In this document: one piece after another, positions 12,801 through 27,150 of the stretch
Numbering within the stretch: the stretch's first letter is position 1
How the letters are laid out: each line of letters opens with the position of its first letter
Made by a program: the position numbers and the translations under genes
DNA from: Setophaga petechia
Lineage: Eukaryota; Chordata; Aves; Passeriformes; Parulidae
NCBI GenBank assembly: GCA_024362935.1
Contig: JANCRA010000014.1
Span: forward strand, 5,537,001 to 5,601,000
Length of the DNA stretch: 64,000 bases
Direction: 5' to 3'
Notes under the pieces: generated by a model
The model's database searches: none
What the model saw: only the letters and a program-made list of their open reading frames with translations
What the model was told of the DNA's origin: nothing

Positions 12801-15800
12801 TTGGATTGAGAGTCCTGGGGATTAAAGCCCACTATTTATCTGCAGCACAGTCTTAGATGGTGGGTAACAATGAGGACTGAGAGAGGGTGAATCTCTGCAA
12901 TACAGGGATCAGATTCCTGCCTGGTGCAAATCAGCAGCACCCAGGGCTGATACTTGGGTAATGGCACTGAACAGGACAGGATGCAGCCTTTTTCAAAGTA
13001 TTTCACGAAGAAATTGTTGTTCCTCTGAAGTCAATAACAAAAATCCCATTGATTTCATGGAAGTAGGGATTTTAACCTTGTTTTTTATTGTTTGTCACCC
13101 TGAAGTCTCCCTGAAAGACTCTCAGATAGAAAGGAAAATATTCCATGTGCTTCACTTCAGTCACTTCTCTGATTTGTTTCCTTCTTTTGAGGTTGCCCAC
13201 AAAGGGAAGAGTTCCACTGACTGGGCAAGCTGAGAGACACATGTGGCTGCTAGAAATTAAACTGATACCCTGCTGTTCATGTCCCATGTGTCACATCAAG
13301 AGGAGTTCATTAGAGGGACAAATCCATTTTGTTCTTTTGTGGAAAGAGTATCTGCTCTTTCAGGGTACTCTGAAAAGTGGGTGTGTAGAGCACCTTTCCT
13401 GAACCTCTGCCAAGCAATCATTTGGAAAATCACTTGTAGTGGTAAGAGGTGTACAGGGTTGTAAAGAAAGCAGGATTGATAGTGTCACAATGCTTCAGTG
13501 TCAGTGATAGAAACATTGTGGGACATGGGTGTCATCTGTGTCAGAGCTTCTCTCTCCCCTTTCTGACACGGTGTTTGCAGCTGCATGGAACTCTTGTTAT
13601 CCCTGTCAACAGTTTTTGAGCTCTGCCTTCTCTTACCAAAACCATAAAAATGCTGTGGCAGGGCAGGGTATCTGTGTTTTTATATTAGTAAGGAGAAGTT
13701 CTGGAACTTAACTGAGTTCCTAGAGTTGCTCATGGTTGGGTACAGAGCAGCCCATCATGAGAACGTGGTACCTCCTTGTGGCGTTCTCACACCATCATGT
13801 CCTGTTGTAGTCTGGCTCCTGTGGTGTACTTCTGGCAATTATAGAAATCCAGTAATGCTTCACTTAGATCTCCTGGACTCATTATGCAAATTTAATGTGG
13901 TCAGAAATGCATGAAAATCCAGAGGACATTTGGATAAGACTTGGCTTTTCATTTAGGGCCTAGGAAATTGTTGTGTCCTGTCTCCCCATCACAGAAGAGG
14001 CATTTTTGTGCAGAGCTTGTGACTGAAATTCTTTTGAGCAGACATCTGAGCAATCCCCTGTGCACAGTTAAAGGATGAAACTTGTCCATACACACTCAGC
14101 TCAGCATCCTTCTGTCCCCAGTGCAATTTGCATCTGTGCTGTTCCTCCTTATACCCTGCACAGCCAATGAGCCATCCCTTTGTGTGAACCAGTGGGGGTC
14201 TTGCTTTGAGTTATTTTTGTAGTCATAATCAGCTCTGTGCTTCACTTGTTGGTTCATTTGTTTCAATAAGAATGGGCAAAGCATTCTCAGGCAAATTTCG
14301 GACCTCATTCAGTCTGAAGAGTCTCATCCCTATGAGCATTATGGAGAGGTACATAACTGTACTCGAGCTTGTCTCAGTTCCTTAGTCTGCTTTAAAATAA
14401 GATCCAAAGTGGAGCTTCCTGAAGCAAATCAGCTTTTCAGAGCTGTGTATTGTGAAATTGGTACTCATCTCTACCAGCAGGAATTGATCCTGTGTGCTGA
14501 GCAATCCTAATAATGTACCTTACCTGAGTGTGTCACAGGCTGCGCTTTTCATGCAAAAAGTATCAGTTTCAGGAACATTATTTATATTCTCTCCTTTCAT
14601 ACATTCATCAGCTAAGGTGTCACCAGATTTTTGCCAAGGAGCCAGGGTAACTGATAGCATCTGAGGAGATTTGGCTGTCTCCCACTCAGGATATGAGTGA
14701 AATGGTTTGCTCAGTGAAATGAATTTTTTTTTTAATAAAAAAAGCCACCAAATATATCCAGGCTCTCATAAAAAATGTCACAGGGAGTTTTATTTTAGAA
14801 TATGTGCAACTAATCAACCTCTGATTTGTGCATTGCTATCACATTTTCTGGTCTCTGTTTCCTCTGGATAGGACACTTGGGATGTGATCCTTTCAATTGC
14901 TTTTAATTTTACTCCCCATGAAATTAATTGTTGACAAGTCCTAGGATCTGAGCCACTCAAACCAACTGTTCATAGATTTCTCATGTACACGTACCAGTAA
15001 CATTCATAAGTCACATTGTACTATGAATTGTGTAAGTCAGAAAGAGTGCTGCACAGTTTATCTAAATAATAAACACAGTTGTAATGGTAAACATTGACTC
15101 TGAACTTTCCAAGAACATCTTGGAGCATAAAAAATTTACTGCAGAAATTCTCGGATAGTGTTTTTAGATAATGGTTAAATGTAAGAATTTCACTGTGTTG
15201 CAGCAACACTAAAAAAAGATGAAATATATTGAATAAAGATTTTATTGTGAGTTATTTGCTCAGCTCTGTAGCACCATCAATTTTTTCTCCCTATATAAAA
15301 ATAATGAAGTCAATAAATGTGTTTAGGTGACCTCTGAGACTTACAAAAAGGATGTTATGAGATGGGTGAATACTGGATACAGTATTTCATTCAGATGCTG
15401 AACAGCTGTTGTGCTAGACAGTGCTGGCATCCTATTTTTCACCACTGGTGCTAATGCAAATTGTGCTCTGATTGTATTTATATTCTGTCATATTGTGGGA
15501 ATGTGAAAAAGGCTGTTGGCCTGTCAGCCCTTGTGTCCCACCTGGTTATGCCATTTGCTGATGTGCAATTGCAGAATTGCAGACAGTCAGGAGCCTCGGC
15601 CACCAGAGTGGAGCCTGCACTCAGACTGGCCCAGCCCCTGCTGACAGCCAGCCTGGTAGCTGAACTGGGCTCCAGCCTCTTCCAAAAACCAAAACTGGGC
15701 TCTACTGTCCTGATGATTCCAACAGGCACGTGACAGACAGGCACTGGTTTTGGTTTTTTCCCCCCTTGGTAAAGTAGATTTTATTCAAATGCATTTAAAA

Positions 15801-16619
15801 ACATCTGGACTCTCTCCTGACCCGTCACTGTGGGCTGTTAATTGTTCTTTTCCAAATCAGTGATCCCAGCTCGCTGCACATCATGTCAGTGAGCAGCAGG
15901 GATTTGGTAGGGATCAGATTTGCCTGTGTGTGTTCAGAACATCCCCTGTGCATCACAAAGTGGGAGGGGAGGACCCTTTGTTCTTGCCTTACCTGTGTGC
16001 TGCTCCTGTCAGGGTGCCTGCCCTGGAACCTGTCTTGTCAACAGTGCTATGTGTTCACAGAAAATGCAAAAGTATTTTTAAAGGAAATATACAACTTAGC
16101 ACTTTAAGACTAATTTTTATGCAGATTTAATATTTATACCTGTGGTGACTATTTCCTTTGCAGGATGATGAAAAAGGAAATATGCATTAACATTAACAAT
16201 TAGCAATATGATGAGAATTCTGTGTTTGATTAACCACATTTTCTATATCTTTTCTATGAATTCAGTATTTTCAGTCTGACAATTGTTCTAAAGTAGGTAC
16301 ACACCTTGTCACTTTCAGTATGGTCTCTGTTGTAAATTGACTGAGGGTGTGTGATTTGCCCTGCAGCATCTTTTTAAAGTAATTAGTATAAATCAGTCAA
16401 TAGATTTGTGTTAGTGACACCAGAAAAATTGCAGTAGTTTGGAAAACACTGCACTCTATTATATGTTATCCTCTTTAAGTGCCATTGGTTTAAAATGTGA
16501 GAGAATTATCCATTTTAAAAGGTAGATCACTGGTACTTTGATTAAGCAGCTTTTGTTTTAGAGAGCTCCATGTTTTTATTCAGGAGGGAGTTGACATTAC
16601 CTGCAGATTTCTGTTTATT
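9890..16619. other. Unique non-coding DNA
   Basis: No supported gene or RNA. A short ACA trinucleotide run lies near 9950-9961, and a T-run near 11627-11638. The segment 10000-10320 is GC-richer and gives overlapping open frames on both strands (up to 150 codons), which is what a stretch poor in TA-containing stops produces. The rest is AT-rich sequence without recognisable elements. Confidence 0.7.
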
Positions 16620-16702
16620 TCATAGAATCACAGAATCATGGAATTGTTTGGGTTGGAAGGAACCTTAAAGACCCTTTTGTTTCAATGAGACACCTTCCAC
16701 TT
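16620..16702 (-). mobile_element. CR1 LINE fragment, extreme 3' end
   Basis: Read on the plus strand this begins with the inverted CR1 tail (TCATAGAATCACAGAATCATG at 16620) followed by 'tttgggttggaaggaacctt', the diagnostic inverted CR1 3' end, and then 'acaccttccact' after an internal deletion relative to the usual arrangement. The element is therefore in minus orientation. Only the last 80 or so bases survive. Confidence 0.88.
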
Positions 16703-19700
16703 AAAAAAGTATTTTCAAAATATTGCTCCATAAACCTCTCACACTGAAAATGAGACTAGAGAAGGATCCTTTTGACCTGCATACAAACGACCTCTTCAAA
16801 ACTAAGTTGCCCACACTCTGGAATGTTCCAGCTTCTCTGGTGTTCTGCAGTTGCTGAGCTCAGGTGGTTGTGACCCAAAGGAAGCAAAGGAAGGATGCTG
16901 GTTGTAGGCAAGGAATTGGTGGTGTCAGCTACAGAGAGAATTTTCTTGGGAGTGAGGGATTTGTTAGTCAAAAGGCAAGTTCCAATGTCCATTTTGGCAT
17001 GTCAGGCTCCAGTTTAAATCCTGGGTGCATTTCTTTCACCTATAATCCATGAGTGCTTCTTTGCCACTTAATGAATTCTTTCTAGATGAGTCCTGATTTT
17101 TTTTTTTTTTTTTTTAGGGGAGTGGGATATATTTTCAGTCCCTGCCTTTGTCAGATTTTGTGGTTTTGCAACTCTTGTGTTTCTGTTTTCTTTTCAAAGT
17201 AAGTCTGCCCTTTGTGACCGTGGGGAGACTCTCTCCAGTGAGGCTCCCTGCCATGAGCAATGCTCTCAGAACCACTTCTAGGAGCCTTCACTCCTTCATA
17301 CTCATGTCCTAAAGTTCTCTTGCTTGTTACTTGTGTGAATAACAAAAAATGTTTTTTTAAGTAGTTGGACAATTTAATCAAAACTGAAAGTAGTCTTAAG
17401 CCCTGAATAGGTACCCTCTTTGAAAAAGCTGATTACAGTATCTCTGTCATCTGCACCATAAATCTTTCCTGCCTTTCTGGCTGTGTACAGAAAACAAGCT
17501 GTTTAGACAGGAAAAAAAAGCCAGAACTTAAAAAAAAAATTATCTGTAATTAAGCAATCATAACAGCCTTTAAATAAATACAGCTTGCATTTACATTTTA
17601 GCATGCACTTCTAGTGTTTGTTTAACTTTATTTCTTCTTCACCCCATTTCAACATGATAGCAAATGTACAGCAGGATTGCTGAGTGGCTCCAGTGCCCCA
17701 GCCTGTCACAGCCTGTGAGCTGCTCCTCAGAGCCCTCTGGGCTCAGGCTGGCAGGATGCCTGACATGTCACTGCTTAGCACAAGTGGGTTTGAACAGAAA
17801 AGCCAACCATTTAGAAAGGCACATTGTTCTGCCCATGCCCAGATCAGAATCTATTAAAGCAATTAAAACTCAATTGTGATCAGAAATGGTGTGTGTTCGT
17901 CTCAGGCCTCGGCTGTGGAAAGTTCAGATTCCCAGAGTTGGAGATCTGGGCTGGTTTTTCACACTTCTTTCTCTTGTTGAGAACAATGGGTGTGCTTCTT
18001 GAGATTGGATGCCTTTGAAAATCTGATCGTGTCACTTTATTTATTTATGTAGATTTGTGTGTGCACAAATATATAAAACATGCCCAGAAACAAGCATGCA
18101 CACATACATGGCAGCTCCAGGGTCTGGATTTTCAAAGGAGCCTAGGAGAATTCAGTGAGAGATGGGTGTCTAATTAAAATTCATATCCTTCCTGCCTTTG
18201 GCATAACTTAAGCCTGCAGCTAAGTTAATACCAAAACATGACTGAAGGGCAGCAGGATAACTCAGTAATACCCACAAGAAGGCAGGAAAATCAGCCTTCC
18301 TTTCACCAGCCTCACATTTTCTCATTTCTTATTTTCAAAGATGGAAGTAAAATTACAAAGGAATGCCCAATCTCTTTAAAATACCACCCTTATATGAGAT
18401 GCTTTATATTGTCTGGGGTCAGGACCTGTCTCTGCTTATTCATGTGTACAGACAGCAAAAAGTGTCTGATTTTTGTTGGGACTTCACTGTACTGTTGCAC
18501 TGGTGTATGAAAACCATAGCCAGGTAAACAAAGACTTTTGGGCACCTGTAAAATCATAATGTAAGCTGTAAAATCATAGTAGAAATGGTGCATCTTTCTG
18601 TTCAATATACTGCAACCCAAACAATCAGACAAAAAAAATCCCCTGATTTAGGATTTCCCAGAATGTGGTTCCTCATGTACATGCACAAAAAGAAAATCTT
18701 ACATCCTGGAAGATGCTTTACCAAGCCACTTGTTTTTTTATGATAGTGCACAGCACAGTTTACATTCCAGCCCTGGTCCCAAGAGGGAGGAGGCACCGAG
18801 TTCAGTGCCCAGAATCTCTGCTTTATCCAACTCAGATGCTCCAGATAGCCCACCAGGGTGCAAAATGGAAAAATGGAATGCAGCCTTAAGAAAGACTTTT
18901 ACACCACCACGGATCTTGAATTCTTCACTGCCCAGGATATCCTCAACAAGTAATTTGGGAAAAAAAACAGTAGAGAAGATTATAATTTTTGTTTTCTGGA
19001 GACCACTGTGGGGAGGGAGGAATGTGAATGCCCCTCTTTTCTTGCCTGGGTGAGCGACAGGTTTGCACACCTACAATCGAATTGTTTTTCCAGCCACTGA
19101 ATTTTAAAAGAAAGTGGCTGCAAATACATTTTGCAAGAAATGCAATCTTTCTGTTTTCCTTAGAAAATATTTACAGCACTGGCCATCTAAGGAGAGATTT
19201 TTTAATTCACGTGTCCTGCCAAGACATAGTAAGAAGTCAGTTCCAAATCAGTCCCCCTGAGCTGGTACTTGGGTATCCAAGGGGACAAATCATGGCACAG
19301 GGGACACAGCTGGGCAGGTGTCACTTTGCTACCTCTGACCAGCAGTACAGGAGCCCTGAAAGGGATGAGGGCTTGGCTCCCAATTTTGCACTTTTCCTCA
19401 TGGAATCTGCCTGAGTTGTATTTACCCAGGGGCACTGAGCCACAAGGGAGAGTGTATCAGAACTAATAGGGCCCAGTGTTTTCTTCCCTGTTTGTTGGTG
19501 TCAATCTGTGCTTTTTTTTTAGTGTGAGCTGCTTTATGGACTCAGAAAGAATGAATCCCAAACCTCTTTCATTTCCAGAACCACTCAGGTTTGCTGCAGT
19601 TCTCTCACTTGTGCTCTTGGATGGTACTGACAGTGGAGAACGGATTTTTAATTAAAGGGAAAAAAAGGTATTAACAATACCTCACATCAAAGCAGCTGGT

Positions 19701-19799
19701 CTCTAACCTGAGCAGCCCAGGATGCTTGCCCCTGCTAGGCTCCTGGACAAACACACTTCACCACTGTGATCTTAAGAGGCTGAAGTATCTTTCAGACAA

Positions 19800-20330
19800 G
19801 CTCATTCCTTAGACTTAATTAAAACCTAGTTCGCTCCTTTATTCAATTTATGAGGCCTAGCCAGTAGGATTAAGCGATTACAGGCAAAAAGCCCCATTTG
19901 TGAAACACTCATAAGCTCAAGCTGCTAGACTGCTCAGTTGTACTCCATTAAATTAATAAGGAATGAATAGACTGATCCATTATGAATAAAGCTGTGGGGA
20001 GCCTCAGCATTGCCTCAGACTCTCTGCACACTCCTTAGAGAACATTTGTGCAAAATGATTATGTTCATATTCATTCAATTGGAATTCTATAAAAGTGGAA
20101 TGCATAAATTACTCTAAAGATGGGGAGTTTATCTTAAACATTAACTATGTGTGTGAATTAATAAGACTATTATAAAACCATTAGCATTCAGTGTATTTAC
20201 CTACGTATGCTGCATACCTAAACTAAATTCAACAATTGTTCCTAATTGCTATTCTTGTTGTGTGATCAAGCTGTGGTTCATTTTCCCTTGTAGTCATAAT
20301 ATTTATGAATTGCAGTTTTTCCTGTGAAAA
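19800..20330. promoter_or_regulatory. Candidate conserved non-coding block
   Basis: A repeat-free stretch dense in homeodomain cores: CTTAATTAAAAC near 19815, GGATTAAGCGATTAC at 19867-19881 (GGATTA is the bicoid/OTX/PITX core), CATTAAATTAATAAGG near 19947, and further TAAT cores around 20157-20190. Such clusters are typical of deeply conserved enhancers next to developmental regulators. Function and conservation are inferred; boundaries are approximate. Confidence 0.33.
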
Positions 20331-22920
20331 CTTCTCGATCTCCCCTTTCTCCCCACCAGCTTTTCACTTGCTCCTGCAGTTTTTGTATTGGGAAGTGAAA
20401 GATCAACAGATGCTTACAGATGTGTTAAAATAAAACATTGGCTATCCCCTGAAAATATATGTGTCAACCAAACCTTTATCTTTTATAGAGTTTTACTTGG
20501 AGAAGCATGTCAGTGACTCCTAGATGAGCGTTCCCTGAATCTGCTGCTGTTCAGCAGAATCCCAATTTCAAATTGCAGAGGGTACAAAACTCATCCACCA
20601 TTCTTTGCCATGTTGTGCACATGCACAGTCTGTTACTTCTGGAAGAACTCCAAATGAAAGGTAAAAAGCAAACCCAAGAACCAAAATGAGGGGGTGCCTT
20701 ACTGGGAAAAAAACCCCCAAAAAAATAAAACATTTTTAGAGGACTTTGCAAACAAGGAGTTAAAATGAATGAACTCAGGTTAGCTGCTCAGGTTCTAAAA
20801 GCAGGAGCTGAGACAGGCAGTGGCAGGGGTGTGCTGCAGGATGAGAGAAGGGCTCAGGGCTGAGCTGCTGGGACAGACACTGAGCAGGCAACCTTTCCTC
20901 CTGCCCTGCATCTCCCTGCCCGTCCTTTGACACTTTCTGACAGAGCAGCAGACCCTGTGGGGCTGTAGAGTGGATTCACCAGGGGCTGGGCTGAGGCCAA
21001 AGGACTGCATTGTTAGGGCTGGTTTGATGTGATCTCAGTGAGATGGCAGCAGGGGTATCCAGGCACGGTGTTGTTTTCAGAGCTGTTCCTGAGCAGAGCG
21101 AGGAAGTTCCGTGTTAACACAGGTTACCTGGCATGTCTGACCTTCATTGTTCCCAGTGGAAACAGTGACAGTCTATTAATCCTCCACAAGGGATATCACT
21201 GTCTCACAGCAGCTCTGAAAATCCCCCAGGACACTCCTGGAACAACAATAATTCTGCAGGAGTTCACACAATGTTAGAGCTCTGTGAAATGTTTGCAACA
21301 AATCCTTGCCTGGACTGGAGAGGGGGATGTGGTGGGAAGGGGGAGAGGGACAGCTTTGAACTCAGCTGCATTTGAGAGGAGACACTAACCTTGCAGGCAA
21401 GTTGGACCAGGTGGGACTTTTGCCTCAGGAAAATCTTGCTAATTCTCTTGGAATGAAACAGCCAAATAGATAAAAGAAGGTGGAAATTAGTTTTTTAGCT
21501 TAATCTTGCTTCTGAAGTTGAATATCAACCTTTAAATCTGAATTTTAAACTGAAAGACAAAGAATTTAAACAGTGAAACTCGTAGGGGCTAAAAGCCAAA
21601 GAAACCAATTTTCAGCTGAACATTTAAGAAATGGAGTGACAGAGTTTAAATAGACCTTATAGGAAGTAGAAGCTGAATCAAAGTATGATTGCCTTTGATA
21701 CAAAAATAATGCTGTGGATGGGAAAGTAAGTCTGTAGATTTTTACACATTGAGTAGCAGCTAAGATCTTTCCATGGCTGTACTTTTAGAATTAAAGGGCA
21801 GGAATAAAGAAACTTTTAGGTCCACTACTGGATTTCTTAGACCTGATCTTCTCCTCTTTGCTTATTATCCTCTCCAACCTGTTGCTCCTCTCAGACATTC
21901 CTGCAGCCTGTGGCACGGCTGTGTGATGTGTCCTGGCCTCAAACTCTGCCCAGCCCACAGGGGCAGCAGTGATGCCTGTGCACAGATAACCTGACAGGTG
22001 TCCTAGGCTCCAGTAAAGATAAACATGGGCTATGCTCAGGGTAACCTGCACTTGCTGCTCTGGAGATTTTTCACCTGGGGGTTGTACCTCAAGGCACAGA
22101 GTTCCTTGATGTCATTAGGGCCCCTGGATGACTTAATCCAGGCTTGATCGAAAGGATTAATAAATGAATTCTTGACAGAGCCAGCATGTGAAGTCTGTAT
22201 TGGAGAAAGCCTTATTCTTTGGCCTGGCTCCAAGAGAAACTAATCATCATGAACTTCATGCAGATTTACAATTATTCTTTCTGTAGAAAGGGTTAGACCT
22301 GAGCTCTCTGGCAGTGCTGGAAAATCTACAGAAAAGGAGAAAGCCAAACACTCACATTGTATGTGGGCTTGTTTCTTTGAGATCCTTCCCTTGGATTTTC
22401 TGCATTTTCACAGAAAACTGATATAAGAGCACTATCATGTATTAAACCTGATAGAATCATTACGCTCCTCTCTACTCCAGGAGACAGAAATATCATACAC
22501 TCTTATTTTTCCAAGGGAGATGCTATCATGGAATAAAGTGATAAGAAAGAAAGCTACTGTGATAGTATGAAATATGTCCACTGGGTGCCTTCAGCACAGT
22601 AATCTTTTATATTCAAACTATTACTCAAAGTAGGGATTATTGAAATGCTGTTCTTCTGTGGCACTCTCTTGGGTGATCTATGGAACCCTGTAGAAGTCAG
22701 TGAAAGGAATCTTATCATTTTTTCTTGTTCCTTTAAAAAATGGTAATAAAATAATCTATCTATTACACTTCAGAACACATATATACATGTATTGGAAATG
22801 CAGTATGATAGTGGGGGTTTAAAAAGTGCTATTTCATTATCAGATTTCTAATAATCTTTTAAAATATCCTGGAAAAAAGGAAAAACTGCAACCTGTACAT
22901 CCAGAATTTTGGGCTTGCTT

Positions 22921-22950
22921 TTTTTTTTTCTTTTTTTTTCTTTTTTTTTC
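22921..22950. repeat. Perfect decamer array (T9C)3 within a T-rich tract
   Basis: TTTTTTTTTC is repeated three times exactly and followed by a further T10, giving a pyrimidine-only strand from about 22918 to 22960. Regular interruption of a poly-T tract by a C every tenth base implies expansion by decamer duplication and not by single-base slippage. All-purine/all-pyrimidine asymmetry could favour bent or triplex structure. Confidence 0.92.
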
Positions 22951-25900
22951 TTTTTTTTTTAATTGGAAGGTAGTGTAAGACATTTTGTAATCTATTTCCA
23001 ACATTGCATTTGCAGATATGTTTGGATTTGTTAGGTTATCTCCTACTTATAGGATTTTGTTAAACAAAGTGTGGAACAGTCATTAAAATGAAGACTGAAC
23101 CTTTGTCCAAGAGCTTTTCTCCTTAGTCTTGAGATAGCTTTTTGCTTTTTTTTTTAATGCTAAATTTTTCACATGACAGCATTATTTTCTTGACTCTTAC
23201 ATACAAAAAAGGACATAACGAGGGGACAGAGATAAGACAGGGGCTGCGGAATTCTTTAATTTTACAAAGCAACAGGCCAGTGGTCTGTAAGATCCAATAT
23301 CTATCCCAAAAGAAAATTAAAATCACTTGGTCGGCCAGGCAGTGCAAGATGACCACAATTCTGTGATTCCCTTACATGATTAGGGTATTCTAGAGCCATG
23401 GGGATTGTTAATCCTTGTGATTTAAAATAAAGAGTCTAACTACAGATGTTGCTACTTTGTAGATTCTGCATTATTTGGATCCCATTAGTGTGTGACAGGG
23501 TTTATGGGCTGCAGGATGTGTGATGTGTGAATGGGTGCACAAGGACAGGGAGTGGCTCCTGCTTGTGGGGCTGCATAACAGCTGAGCTCATTTTGTGCAC
23601 GTGTGCTAATTAGACATGAAATCCAAGATCATCAACCTTTTGAAAGATGGATTTGATCAATGGTAATACCCCAGATAATGTCCTCAGGAGTATACATGTC
23701 TCAGGATATCCAGTTTTCTTGTGTTGTAATAATTTGTGTGGATTTTGTATGCTCAGGACCACTGATTCAACCATGACATGGAAGCAGAGGAGCCACAGCC
23801 TGTGGAACTGAGGAATCATTTCCTCCTGTGCTCGGGACAGGTATTTATTTAACAGTTTGTCATAGAAAATTAAGCAAGGTGATTTTTCTAGTTATGAGAT
23901 GAAGGAGAAAGACTTATTTATTCTGTCATCTTCTATAACCTTTTTGGGCAGTATGGATCACTTGCATTCCTCAAGATGATTGGATAAAACACTCCTGTCC
24001 AACTTCCTCAGAAACATTCCTTCCATGTCCCAGTGAAGCAACAGGTAATGAGATGGACACACTTAATAGACTTGTCTTTAGATATTTTGCATTCCAGTGT
24101 TCATATATCATGTGTATATATCTGTCCCCCTTGAAAACAAGCAAAACACTGGGGGATAGCACCACCCATGCTTAAACATCACAGGAGTCCCAGGGAGGAG
24201 ACTTCAGTAATAATGTTTGCTCTGTTGGATGTATACATTTAACTGTATGATTAGGGACTCTGGGAGGTGTAGAAACTCAAACCTACTGGAATGAACCACC
24301 CTCCTCTATGAGAGTCATGAGTGCAGGCTGGAGCTGGGGTAGAGGAGGTATTTGATGTGTGAGGAGCCAGCACACCCCAGTGTGTCCCTTTTGTCACGTT
24401 CACTGTGGTTCTTGCTGATAGAAATCAGTGGGAATCCTTCTAAAGTGGGGCTTCAGTGGGTCTTCCAATGAGTTGACTACTCTCCAAAAATACTTCTGAT
24501 GAAAGCCCAGTGCTGTCAGGAGAGGGATATTACCTCGGTAATAAATGATAGCTGTGTTGCAGTCTAGGGAAAAGTTCTAAGGTTTTCCAAAGTTTGAATA
24601 GGGATAAGTGGCCCGTTAGGTAATTTTCCATTTCTTGTAATATCTTGCTTTTTTTTTTGGCCAATTTGCCCTCTCCCTGCATGTGCTATTTTGGCCAGTT
24701 TCCCTGGAAGACTGCTGGAAACCCAGCATGTGCTAAAGACCTGCAAATCAGATGATCATATATGATTTTCCAGTTCCAGCTGCATGTGTCTCTGGCTGCC
24801 TGGTACGAGCAGGAGTCCACTGGGTACCCAGTGTGTCACACCAGTCCCAGTGCACTGGCATTTTGTTGTCCTGTGGCTGTATCATGAATTAAGGGCTGAA
24901 GCCACACTGTCTCTGCTGGGCTGCAAGCACATAATTCCAATGAGCAGTATCCCCCACAGGGTAATAAACTCTTTAATAACAGTAATGCAGCAACCACAAT
25001 AATGAAAAAAGTGATTACATTCTACATAAAAATATAAAAGCTCATTTGATCCTGAGGTCCCCAGTGGCACATTACCTGGACTTTTATTTAAAATATAACA
25101 TTTCTTACATCTTATTCAGGTCCTCTGTTAACACTAATATAAAACACCAGTAAAATTGTCATTGGAGGAATTTAATAAGGAGTGGGTATGGCTCAGCAGT
25201 GCATGCTGCTAATTCTGAGTCCATCCACGAATCTAATCTAGAAAAACACAGGATGCTCTGCTTGGATGTTTCAGTACTGAACTCCACTTTGCATATGCAA
25301 GGCAGATCAGAAGATCCCTTCTTTGGAAGCAGGGCTCTTTCCTAAAATAGGAGTGCTTCTACAAGTGCTTGAGTTTCCTGAAATGTGAGAGTCCCTTCTT
25401 CTACTTGCTCTTCATTCTTGATGGTTTCCCAGCAAATCCAGGCTAACTCCAGAGATCTAGAGTGACACCTGGGGATTTTCTTCCAGGCACATGTCAGGGA
25501 TTCTGAAATCAGAAGCCAGCCAAACCTTAGTATATAATGCACCTTGCTGTATTTTTGTTATATCTAATACTGGGAGGAAACCAACCCCGTTAAGCATTGC
25601 TTTCCTCCCAGTATCCATAGTACAGACATTACTGAGCCCATGGTCAGACTTCAAAAGAATCAGAATTCCAGCAGCAATCTTTTTTGCACTGTCCCTTCTT
25701 GTAATCTGTACAGTTGAGCAGAAATATATTCAGACTTTTTCCATTTCCTTTATTTTCCTGTCAGTACCACATGATTTCCTGCTGGAGACTCCAGCCTTCC
25801 CATCATGTCACTGAGGAATTAATCCCCTGTGCTGTAAGTAAGAACATATGGCAAACCATTACTCATCAGCCAGTGCCTGGACACAGTTTTGTTCTAGAAA

Positions 25901-26879
25901 GTACAAGATGGGCTGGCCAAGATGCTGAGTGGAAGGATGGGATTTTTAATAGGAGTTTTTATCAGGGTTTTAAATGTTCTCAAATCAGAGACAGATCTGA
26001 AGATTTAGAAAGTGTTTGTGCAGGTAAAGTGCATTAGCAAATCCCCCTGTGAGGTTTAACAAGGGCATTGGGGTGGCCTTGGAGGTTGTGATGTAAAATG
26101 AGCTTCTATCTCCCTTTGTATGGAAGCTTCACATGTTCTCAGAAGCCAAGGGCCTGCCTTCATTACTAGGTGTGCAAATTACTTTCTATCAAACGGAAAT
26201 AAACTAATTCAGGTAAAAAACCACATTACTTTTTTTTTTTTTAAAGTATATGAATATGCTGACTGTAATTCCAGGAGCTCCCTTAAAAATTTGTGTGGCC
26301 ATTTACCATCATCCAGACCTCCTCTTCACCTGACATAGTCCCTCCAGCAGTTGTTGAACCCACAGGAAATGTCACATATATTGTAACTCTCTGACCCTGT
26401 TCTTCCTCCCATTCTTTGATCATATCCACTGCTTGTCTCACTTGGTGTGTGTGATCAATCACAGCTCTAGGGCAAGGATTGCCTCTGTTTGAATATGGAA
26501 ATAAGCATGTGATGCAACAGGATTGGTGTTTCTGGGTGTTAATGAGAAACAAATACATAATGGTAATCAAGGCAGTGGACTGCCTGAAATGGAGGTGATA
26601 GAGGGGAATGCCTTTTCAAGATAGCATCTGCCAAATATCCTTTTACCTGAAGAGAGAGAGAGAAATCCCCACAAAGAGAGAAGTCATGTTAGAAAGCTTT
26701 CATGTGTTCTTTTCCAGGGAGTGACTGCAGCACAAACCAATATTTTTAACCATCTTTGTTGTTTTTTTTTGAAGTGATGAGCCTTTTAAAAATGATATTG
26801 CATAGGTAGCCTTGGTGAATAGAAATTGAGGGAGATGTGCTACTATGCTTGTTCTCTTACTAGTCATTGACTGGAAATG

Positions 26880-27150
26880 CTCACAAAAGGAATAAAAAGT
26901 ACATTTGCCTTGTTAATACAATTTGTATTACATATTCATAAACCATTTCATAAAGCTCCCAAGGAAAAATTCAATTGTACTGAAAGCACATAATGGTAGA
27001 GTGGCCATACAGAAAACAGGCAGCATGTTGCAGAATTAACTGCACAATGAATGAAATGCAATGTCTATAATAAACCCATTCAGATATAAATTATGGGAGA
27101 GTAGATGAAATGTTTGTTAAGCAATAAAGCTTGCAACCGTACATATGAAA
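26880..27150. promoter_or_regulatory. Candidate conserved non-coding block (weak)
   Basis: An AT-rich, repeat-free stretch with TTGTTAATACAATTTGTATTAC near 26911-26932 (an imperfect inverted repeat of TAATACAA/TTGTATTA), ATTCATAAACC near 26934, GAATTAACTG near 27032 and GCAATAAAGCTTGC near 27121. No element explains it. Called on texture only. Confidence 0.22.
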
